In this document: piece by piece, positions 9,101 to 19,600 of the stretch
How positions within the stretch are numbered: position 1 is the stretch's first letter
Layout: the number at the start of each line of letters is the position of its first letter
Assembly: GCA_003573635.1 (NCBI GenBank)
Contig: QUTJ01031815.1
Location: 1 to 21,707, forward strand
Length of the DNA stretch: 21,707 bases
Direction: 5' to 3'
Source of the DNA: Goniomonas avonlea
Taxonomy: Eukaryota; Cryptophyceae; Goniomonadida; Goniomonadaceae
Program-made: the position numbers and the translations under genes
Notes under the pieces: model-generated
Database searches by the model: none
The model's input: the letters and a program-made list of their open reading frames with translations, nothing else
What the model was told of the DNA's origin: nothing

Positions 9101-12100
9101 GTGGGTTGGCGTTCCTTTGCATCCTTGGGTGGCAGCGAGTGAGTGAGTCACCGCTGTAGGTGGAGAGTCCTTGGCGTGCTCTGTTTTGGTCGTTAGCGAT
9201 GCCCGCCAAGTTGTCTGAAACCCTCCCAGTGGCGACAACCACCTTCACCACCAAGCGCATCTCAGAGACCAACACCGTCCAAGGCGCTGTCAACACTCTC
9301 ACTGTCCAGCTGCAGCCCAGCACCCTTATCCCCACCGGCTCCAAACTGATCGTGTCGGGTTTTGTATCCAGTGGCTCGACGTCCACTTCGGGGTTTCCCC
9401 TCACCGGCACAGGCGCTTCCTTGTTTGGGTCCACGGGCGTGTGGCTCCAGCTTCCCAGTGGGGCCGGGCGCCTTACCCTCACACTGTCCTCCCCCCTGCC
9501 CGCGACGTCTGCAGTGTCTGTAAGCTTTAGGCTGCTCAACCCGCCAAGGGAGGAGACCCCCTCGCTCCTGGTGCAAGCAAAGTCGGGTGCAGATGTGGCT
9601 ATCACTGCGGCAGAGGCCCTGGTCGGCGGCGTGTTCAAGGCGGCCACAGGTGCGAAGAGCTGTCGCGGGTTTCCCCAGAGTGCGAACACGGGGGTACGCG
9701 GCTGGGCTGTGTGAGCTTACGCCTCGTGAGAGCTTGAAGTGAGTGTGAGTTTGAAGTCAGTTCAGAGTGTACGCCTCGTGTGAGTACAAAGTGTGATTTG
9801 TTCGGGGGTTCAGTGAAGTGCGAGCTGCTGTTGCTTTTGTTATTGGATGTGCGAAGGTGTTTCTCGCTTTTCCAGCAGCTACGTGTGAGAACGGGCAGCC
9901 AGGTTGCGATTGGACACAGTGTCACGGGCTGTTTTCTGATATATATCTTTGGGCCAGCTGACGCTGTGGGAATAGCGCGTCAAGCACCCAAAGCGAATCA
10001 CTCCTCACATTCTCCTCCCACCCTGTGCTGCACTGAGTGTTGTGTGCCAGTGTGAGCGGCTGTGACACTGCGAGTCACCCATTGCCAGCGCAAGTGCACT
10101 CCTTCTCCTCCACTCCGCCCCGACGCTGACCCCTTGTCTTACACCCTCACAGCGCCTGGCACCTTTAACATATCGGCCACGTCTCTGACCCGCCGTGTCT
10201 TACACCCTCACAGCGCCTGGCACCTTTGATATGTCGGCCACGTCTCTGACCCGCCGTGTCTTACACCCTCACAGCGCCTGGCACCTTTGATATGTCGGCC
10301 ACGTCTCCGACCCGAACTGCCGGCGCGCTGACCCTCACAATGAATCCAAGCATCGAGCTGCCGCCCGGCACGGCTGTCGTGGTATCTATCACCGGGGTGG
10401 CCTTTTCCTCATGCCCCCAGCTGTCAGGCTCCGATGCGTCCGCTGGCACTTTCAGTTCCGTGGTGTCTTCCAGCGCAGACACTGTAAAGATCGTCGTGGG
10501 CACGGCCACGACCGCGTTCACTGTGTACTCTGTTTCGTTACCGGTTGACGCTTCGCTGGCGTCGAGTGCTTACCTCTCGGCGGACGGCATGCAGCAGGTT
10601 CTCCTCACTCTTGAAGCAGCAGGTGAGCCGGGTGTTCTGCGCGACTGTCTGTGTGTGGACGGTGTATGCGAGTTCGTGTGTGCGAGTCCATGATGCTCTG
10701 TGCCCCCTCTGCGGGCACGTCTGTGTCTTTGTGTTGTTATTCCGGCCGACGTCCGTCCGACCTGCACAGTCTCTTCTTTGGGGTGGGGGGGCACATCACA
10801 ATTTCTGTTGTTCCTCCCTCTCGCACGCTCTCTCTCTCTCTCTGTGTGTGTCTCTCTGTGTGCCTGTCTGTCTGTCTGTCTGTCTCTGTGTGTGTCCCTC
10901 TCTCTCTCCCTCTCTCTCTTCCTCTCTCTCTTCCTCTCCCTCCCTCTCCCCCCCTCTCCCTCCCTCCCTCCCCCCCAAGCGCTCACAAAGTGTGTGTCCG
11001 CCTGCAGCAGTGCTGGTTGTCACCGCCCTGGCGCCTGCAGCTGGGCCAGCGACGGGAGGGACGGTCCTCACACTCACACTGGACACGGCCGTTCTTGTCA
11101 GCACTGCGCGGTGTGGCTTCAGGCTCGTATCCAGTTCGGAGACGACGACGCGCTTGAGTACAGTCGCCGCTGCCGCTGCAACCACATCTGCAGACATCCA
11201 GTGCACCACTCCCTCTGTCAGTCCGTTGTACGGAGTCCTGGAGGTTGCCGTGTCCACAGACTCTGGCGCGAGTTGGCTGAGCTCGACCAAGACCTACACT
11301 TACTACCCCGCGCTGATCTTCTCCGGCCTCTCGCCGTCTGCTGGCCCAACGACCGGCGGGACAGTGCTGACAGTGACAGGCTGCCCCGTGACGCAGTCGC
11401 TCGGCGTCCCGTCGGCGGGCTGCCTGGTTGGCGCAGTGTCTGTCGCGGCGACCGCGATATCCGTGACCGCGATTGAGTGCAGCCTGCCGTCGGTTGCCGC
11501 AGAAGCAGCCGTCGCTGTCTCTGTGACAATGAACCAGGTCGACTATCACTCGACCGGGCACTCCTATGTGTACTACGTGCAGCCAGCCATCAGCTTCACG
11601 CCCGCTGCGGTGCCGGTTACAGGCGGCAACCTCGTCACTGTTGCGCTGAGCGTCGCCTCGGTCGACCACGGGGGGGTCCGGTGTCGGTTCGGAGGGGCCA
11701 CCGTCACCGAAGGCACCCTCAAGGATTCCGCTACTCTCCTCTGCCGCTCGCAGACTGTGGCGTCGAGCGGCAACGCCTCCTTGGAGATCGCAGTCAATGC
11801 AAAAGACTACGTGTCATCACTGAAGCCCCTGTACATGTTCGCGGTCCCGACGATTACGTCTGTGTCGCCGAGTGCGGCTGCCGCTACCAGTGCGACTGTG
11901 GTCACACTTGACGGGGCCTCCTTGACAGAACTCCCAGACGTCACGCCTCTCTGCTGGTTCGGCAGCGTGTCAGAAATCGGCGCGTTCGTCAGCGGCAAGT
12001 TGGAGTGCACGACATCCAGCTCGGCGCCCCCCCGCAAGGTGAAGCTCGGCGTCTCGCTCAACGGCATCGACACCACGATGAGCTCCCTCGACTTCCTCTT

Positions 12101-15100
12101 CTACACCCACCCAACAATATCGTCGATCGCACCCGCGGCGTCCCCTGTCGGCTCTCCTGCGACCTCTGTTGCTGTCAGCGGCGGCCCCTTCACGCAGCAG
12201 GACGCAGCCAGCACACCCATCAGCAGTAGTGTCAAATGCAGATGGGGCCCATCGATAGAGGTTACGGCGAGCAGCGTGACGCGGACCTCCATGGCATGCG
12301 CCGGCCCAACCGGGGCTGCGGGGGAGCTGGAGCTCTTTGTGTCGCTCAACGGGCAGACGTGGCCGCCGTCCTCCGGCCTCCACCCCTCGTACAAGCTCTA
12401 CACAGCCCCAGACAGCCTCACCTTCACCCCGCTGCAGGCTGCCGCGGGGTCCGGAGCGCTAATCACCGTCAGCGGGAACAACCTCGCCGACCAGGGTGCT
12501 GCCAAGTGTCGGTTTTCCCTTGCGACCGGAGGAGTCGTCGGTGTGTCGTCGGCCACGCTGGTTGCCACAACGGTGCAATGCGTGACACCTGCAGGGGCCG
12601 CAGGCAGCTCGTACACGGCAGAGCTCAGCCTCAACAACGGCGTCAACTACCACCCGGTCAGCGGGGAACTCGCCTTCGTGGCCACCGCGGCGAGTGAGAC
12701 CGTCGCCGTGTCTGGCAGCAGTCCCCCTGGAGGTCCGGTTGGCGTGAAACCAGGGCCAAGCGTGCAAGGGTCCGGCTTCCCTGCGACAGGCAGCTTTCGG
12801 TGCCGGTTTGGCGGGAGTGACATTGTAGCAGCGACGCGCTCCACGGGCACAGAGGTCCTCTGTGACCCGCCAACAGCTGCCGGCACAGTCGCCGTGACGC
12901 TTGAGCTCTCTGTCGATGCTGGACTGGGCTGGGCTGTGACGGCGCTGACGTATGACAAGTATGACACCCCGTCTCTCACTCCCGATGTGGTTTCAGGACC
13001 AGCGAGCGGGTCTTTTGCCACCGTAATTACGTCGCCTGAGGTCCTGGTGATTGACTCGCTTAAAACGGCCACACGGTGCCGCTACGGAGGGCCTACAGGC
13101 ACAAGCGTGTTAGCGACGTTTCCTGGAGACCTCACCCGCATCAGCTGCGTTCCGCCGCCGGCAAGTGTGGGCACTGTGCGGCTGGAACTGACGCTGAACC
13201 GAATCCACTACCACAACGTGTCGGACTACACGTATTACGCTCTCCCCCACGTGGAGGCCGTCCTGCCTGTGGGGGGGCTCGCGGCCGCCACCTCCACTGT
13301 TGTCACACTCGTTGGCACAGGCTTCACCAACGGAATCTTGGCCAGCTTCCGGTGTGGCTTCGGGACGACGATTGGAGACACGGACCAGGTGCTGATCAAC
13401 AGCACCCACGCCACCTGCCGCCTCCCAAGCCTGCCTCCGGGAGAGTTTGCTGTGACGGCGTCCCTCAATAGCCGTGACGCCGTTGACAGCGGCACAGCGC
13501 CGACGCTCACTGTGTACGCGCAGGCCGTCTTGCAGTCCGTGTCGCCTCTCGGCGCGCCTGTCCACGGCGGCACGCTTCTCACCCTCAGCGGCGCCTTCAC
13601 GGCCGCCAACGTTGCCGCCACTGTGAAGCTCACGCTTTCGGAGGCCTACGTCCAGGCAGCGACGAGCCTGTCACAGTCCATCCTCACGGTCACCACCCCC
13701 GCCGTCACTGGGCCGGGCCGCTGGAAGCTATCGGTGTCTCTCAACGGACTCGCGTCCGACTTCACCACGCAGACGCTCGACGTCCTCTTGTACTCCCCGC
13801 CCGCTGTCACAGCCGTGGCCCCCTCCGCCGGGTTCCTTGTCGGCGCCTCGCCCGTGTCGCTCTCCGGCACTGGCCTCCTGCCGTTTGAGGAGCTCAAGAC
13901 ACTCACGTCCTGCAGGTTCAACGTCACTACTGTCCCGGCAGCAAGCGCAGCCTCCGCGTCGGTCCTGTGCCTCAGCCCTGCATCAGGTGTCGGTGCGGTC
14001 CCTCTGAGCCTCAGCCTCAACGGAATCGACTTCCACAGCACAGGCCTCAACTACACCTTCTACAGCCCGCCCACCCTCACAGCTGTGTCTCCGCTTGGCG
14101 CTCCCACACGACCGACGGGTTCGCCGCTCACCACGCTCGTCCATCTCAACGGCACGGGGTTCACGACCCTGTTTGGTGCCCTGCACTGCTACTTCGGCGC
14201 CGCCTCTGCAGCGGGCACTGTCATCAGCTCCAGCTATGCGGCCTGCAACACGCCGTCGGTTCCCAACGACGGCAACCCCGTCGCGCTCACGGTCACGTAC
14301 AACCACGTCGACCTCAGCAACTCCCTGGCCTTCCTCTTCTATCAGATTGCCGCGCTGCAGGAGCTCGTGCCCCCGGGAGGTCCCGTCCAGGGGGGCACCC
14401 GCCTCACAATCCTCGGATACTTCTTCAAGACGCGGGTCTCCCTGGGCCCCGACGCAGTGCGCTGCAGGTTTGGGACGACGTCCGTGCCCGCCACTGTGCT
14501 GGACACGCTGGGGCGGGCCTTGGTGTGCACGACTGTGGCGGTGCCTGCGACTGCCAACGTTGTGGACATCACGATCACGCAGAACGGCGTTGACTACTCT
14601 GACAAGCTTCGCTACCTCTACTACGACGTGACGCAGGCTAACTTCGTTAGCATGAATCCCCAGGCAGGACCGTTGGCCACCAGTACGTCTGTGCTGCTGC
14701 AAGGTGCATTCGTCATTCTGGCCAAGACCACATCACGCTGTAGGTTTGGTCCCAACGTTACCACTGCCACGCTGGACTCGATCACGACCATGCGCTGCCT
14801 GGCTCCCTCGCACCACCTCGGCGCTGTGAACGTGTCGGTGACGTTTAACGACCAAGACTACGTCCAGACCCGGTTCACGCACACGTACTACGTCCTCCCG
14901 AACGTCACAGGCCTCTTCCCACGAGGCGGCCCCACGCTCGGGCACACCGTGACAGTGTTTGGAGGCTGGGTGTCGCACGCGCCTCCTTTCCAACTCGCGT
15001 GCAAGTTCGGCAACGGCGACGTGGCCGCTGGCCTCGCGCCGTCTGGCGCCAACTTCACAGTGTGCGCGCCGGCCAATCAAGTGCTCGGCGCGTCCACAGT

Positions 15101-16530
15101 GCAGCTCACTTTGAACAGGGTCGACTACAGCGTCGCCTTTGAGTACGTGTTCTACAGGGAGGTGGACCCTCGGGCGGTCAGCCCCCACGGTGGGCCGACA
15201 GTCGGCGGGACAAATGTCACAGTCACAGGCAAGAACTTCGTGGGGGCGGGGAACTTTACAGCCGCCGACACGGTCTGCCGGTTTGCCAAGAACCTGGTGT
15301 CTGTCGTTGTGCCGGCTGTTGTACTTTCTGATACCCAGGTATGCGGGGTGCATGTTTTGAAACCGTCCGGACTATTTGCTGTGTATTTTGTCTGGTGGGT
15401 TATGGACGATGTTGAATGTGTCATGTGTGATCAGGATAGCGACAACCTCACGAACAGCTCACATTGTCTGCTCGGCTCGTCTGATCCGCTCAACATTTCA
15501 ATTGTGGGCTTGCAACTCGAGGGAAGGACTTCCCTTGGGATTGTCATACAGTGTACATGATACATTATACCTCACATGGGACATCATACATCATACATCA
15601 GACAAGTTCGTGATACCAATCAGTGCATACATACCAATCAGTGCATACATACCAATCAGTGCATACAGGCTGTGTGCACCACCATCGCGCGTGAGGCCGG
15701 GCCCTACCTCGTGCACGTGTCTCTCAACCGCCAGGACTTCCCTGATCCAGCGTACGGCTTCGTCTTCTACCAGCACGCGACCATCGTGTCCGTCACCCCG
15801 ACGTCGGGGCCGCTGGGCGGTGGGACCAAACTCACTCTCACCGGGGACAACTTTCTCGACGGCAGTGGGGTTGGGCCTGAGAGTGACCCCGCGCGCGTGC
15901 GAGTGCGGTTCGGAGTCACGGAGGTCGAGGGCTCCTGGGTGTCGAGCACAAAGATTAGGGTCGTCGTGCCTTCGGTGGTGAGCGGCGTGACGACGAACGT
16001 GTCCCTGGCGCTCAACCAGCAAAACTACGGTGATTCGACTCGAGTGTACGAGTACTTCAGTAACGACGTTACCGTGGAGCTATCGTGGGAGGTGGATCTG
16101 GACACATACAATGCCACCGCCGTCGCGCTGGAGATTGCCGCCCTCTTGGGTGTCGATGTGAGTAGAATCAGCATCACCCTGACGACCAAGGCTCGTCGAC
16201 GTGAGCAGGCTCGCGGACTCGCAGTCTCACACGGGGACGAGGGTACTGCAAGGTCGGGAGGAGGCAGGGTTCAGGAGGGACAGACAGGCCTCTCACCTGC
16301 GGGTCGTCGCCTCTCCGCTGTGACACCTGTCACCCTCCAGGTGGGCTCACACACGTTTTCACTCTCTCGTGTGCGCGCAACTCAAGCCACAACTCCTCTT
16401 CATCATTTCAGGGGTGCTTTCACTCGCTCCCTCCGTGTGTGTGTGTGGGTGGAGTTCCATCACGTTGCGAGCGCCATTGTGCGCCCTGTGCTGTGTGTCA
16501 CGTCCCCACCTTCACTCCCTGCCACACATC

Positions 16531-16616
<86 letters not shown>

Positions 16617-19600
16617 ACGTTCATTGACGTCGGTACGGCTAACCAGTCAGCCACCGCGCTGGCGAGCAACCTGACGTCCGCGCTGTCCAACACAACCCTG
16701 GGCAACTCCTCCGTGGCCGTGGCCGCTGTGACGAAAAAAGGCTCCGCCTCGTCTGTTTCTCCTTCACGCGGGCCAGTTCGGGGCGGCGGCACCGTCGTGA
16801 CAATGTTCGGGGACTTCTCAAGTGCTGACGCGGCCAACGTCCGGTGCTACTTCGGGGCCATCGGCCCTGCGTCGGTGCCGTTTGATGTCGCAGGCACTCT
16901 GCAAAACAACAGAACAGAGCTGGTGTGCGAGGCAACCAACCTGGATATTGCTGCCGCGAGCGACTCGGACGTGAAGCCCTCTCTGTGCGGCCTGGTGTGC
17001 CGGTCTGAGGCTGCAGTGATGCTAAACGGCCATGACATCACGGCGGTGAGCGCTCTTGTTTGTTGACACACGTATCGCCTCTCTTCCTCCGCCGCTATGT
17101 GTCTCGATTCTTCTTCCTCTTCTCATGCTGTTGTTGTGAAAGCCCACTCTTCAACCTTGCCCACCGACCCGCCATGCGTAAAACGATCGATTGCAAAGCC
17201 TCCCATCGCATGTCAAACGTTGACATTGCAATCGCCTCTCTCTCGCCCTGAGCTTGATAAAGTCCGATCGAGAATCCGCCTCACGGTTCGCACAGTCGCC
17301 GCAGCCCTCGTACTTTGACTGGGCGTTCTCCTGCGCAGTCGGCCAGTACCAGACAACAGACGCGGCGGGGCAGGTGCAGGCCCAGTGCGCCAACTGCCCG
17401 CTCGGCCACTACAACAACGAGACAGGGCGCCGGGAGTGCTTCCCGTGTCCCGCCGGCACATTTCGGGACTCTACCGGAGCGGCTGACCTGGCTGACTGTC
17501 GGCCGTGTGCCGTGGGTGAGTATGCAGAGGTTGCTGGAACGGCGTCGTGCACGCCGTGCCCCCCGCTGGAGGGGAAGTGGGGCGACGCGGAAGGGATGTC
17601 AGCGTGTCTGGACTGCCCCAAAGGCGCTCGCGGACTGTCCTCTGTGCGGTGTGAGGACTGCCCGCTACACTCGTTCCAGCCGGCCACGGGCAAGTCGTTT
17701 TGCACCGCGTGCCCCTTGGGGAAGCTCACGTTCCAGACAAAGAGCGAGCAGTGCGACAGCTGCAAGGAGACAGGGCAGACAGCCAACGCGCTGTATGTGT
17801 GCGTGTGCGACCTCGGGTGGGAGAAGGGCAAGTCTGACGTCCCCTGTGCGCGCTGTGAAAACGGCGGGTACAAGCCTGCCATTGGCAACGAGGTGTGTCG
17901 CGCATATGCTTTTGCGCCACCACCTTTCACGGCCGCTTCCTCTATCGCTGACCTTCTGGCGCTTGTGAGACTCGGTCAAGGGTTCACTTAACTAAATCCA
18001 AGGTTGGCCTTGCTTATCTAATCCAGGGTTAACCTCACTCAATAAATAATTGATTAATTCACTAGGTTGCAGGTTGGCTCACACAGCCAAGAGCCAACTA
18101 TGCCAAGGGTTGACTCACACCGCCAGGCACACACACAGCATCTTGCGTTAAGCTCACGTGACCCTCATGACCCAACATGACGCCCCGGCCGCAGCAATGC
18201 ACGCCCTGCCCTGACCTTGCCATGAATTCAAGTCTCCCGCGGTCGGACCTGCAGGACTGCGGATGCAACAGTGGCACCTGGCGGGCGGTCCGACTAAATC
18301 ATTGGGTGATTTTGTCTGATGGCACCAAGAGGCTGGAGGCTGCGATGGGAGACACTGACGACAACGACGTCCGCATCAACCAGACGTTTGTCTGGAGTTT
18401 CTCGTACCATGTGCGCCCTTGTCTAGAGGGGGGCGACAGCTTAGACTGGTTACACAGTTTTGTAATCAATTGAGATTAGGATCATTATTCGGTTGTAATC
18501 AATGACTAGAACATCTTTTTGAAACTGTGTAACCAGCTTCAGCTGTCTGCCCCCTGTAGTGTCAGGTGACGTCGCGACAGTACCTGGAGAGCCTTGTACT
18601 GTGTGCGTCGTTTTTGCTCTGTGCTGAGCAGCTGTTGTGCACAGCGAATCCAGCCCACTTAAGCAGGCTCTAGAGGAAAAGGCAGGCGTACTGTTTTTTG
18701 TCTTGCTGCTCTGCAGACTATTCTGCCACAACATCACCCCTTCCAAAGTTTCTGGAAAGATGTGTTGACAATGGCTCCGACGCACTGAAGCTTGCAAACA
18801 GCCAAAGGACTTGATCTGCCACAAGTGTCCTGGAGGCGAGGTTGCCTGCCCTGGGGACAAGGTGGTCGGGTGGGGGCAGTGTCCACCAGGCCACGGTGGT
18901 GTGCTGTGCTCTGTGTGCAAAGCAGACGCGAAAGACATGTGCGTGTAGGTTTGCGTCCGTGCGCTCAGGCTCTCCCTCTCTCTCCCTCTCTCCCTCTCCC
19001 TCCCCCTCTCCCTCCCCCTCCCCCTCTCCCTCTCCCTCGCTCTCCCCCTCCCTCTCTCTCTCCCGCTCCCTCTCCCCCTCCCTCTCTTTCTCCCGCTCCC
19101 GCTCCCTCCCTCCCTCCCTCCCTCCCTCTCCCTCTCTCACACTGTCTGTCTCAATATCCGGTCTCATGTTGCGTGCTGTTCGTTGTGTCACGCCCGAATG
19201 CAGGTACTACAAAGCACCGGAACTATACTGTATCAAGTGCCCCACCCCAAGTGCGCGATGTGGTTTGTTCAATGCCTGCACAGTGCGTTTGCTGTAGCCC
19301 CTTGGCACATCGCCACGCCTGTCAGAGGGCGACAATGTCTGCAAAGGGACTCCAGCAAACGCACTGCGCATCACACCCTCGCTATTGAGGCCGATATCCA
19401 CCCGTGTTGCCATTCCTTTGCGACCGCTTTTTAATTGCTGAAAGCCCTTGATAGCACGAATTATGTGTGTATCGCGCTTCGTGCATGCTTGCAGAGACAC
19501 AGTAAACGTTTTTGTTTGTGAAACGAGAAACAGCAGCACAGCTCACACACAAGCAGCAAACTTCATGGCTGTGGTGGTGGCCGTCGTGGCAGCCATCGTG

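Noticed and set aside
10545-11010. Open frame running upstream of exon 8 through the CT tract
   Set aside because: It reads through exon 7 in the wrong frame and then CT/GT repeats. The phase-1 acceptor at 11010 and loss of protein character before it mark the true exon start.
16341-16613. (CA)n encoding Thr-His repeats as normal protein
   Set aside because: It is bounded by good GT and AG signals, and removal joins two halves of a SEA-like segment cleanly. Kept as an intron, with possible retention noted as a finding.
18966-19140. Ser/Pro-rich protein from the CT tract
   Set aside because: Low-complexity translation of an intronic pyrimidine tract, present in all three frames in similar form.
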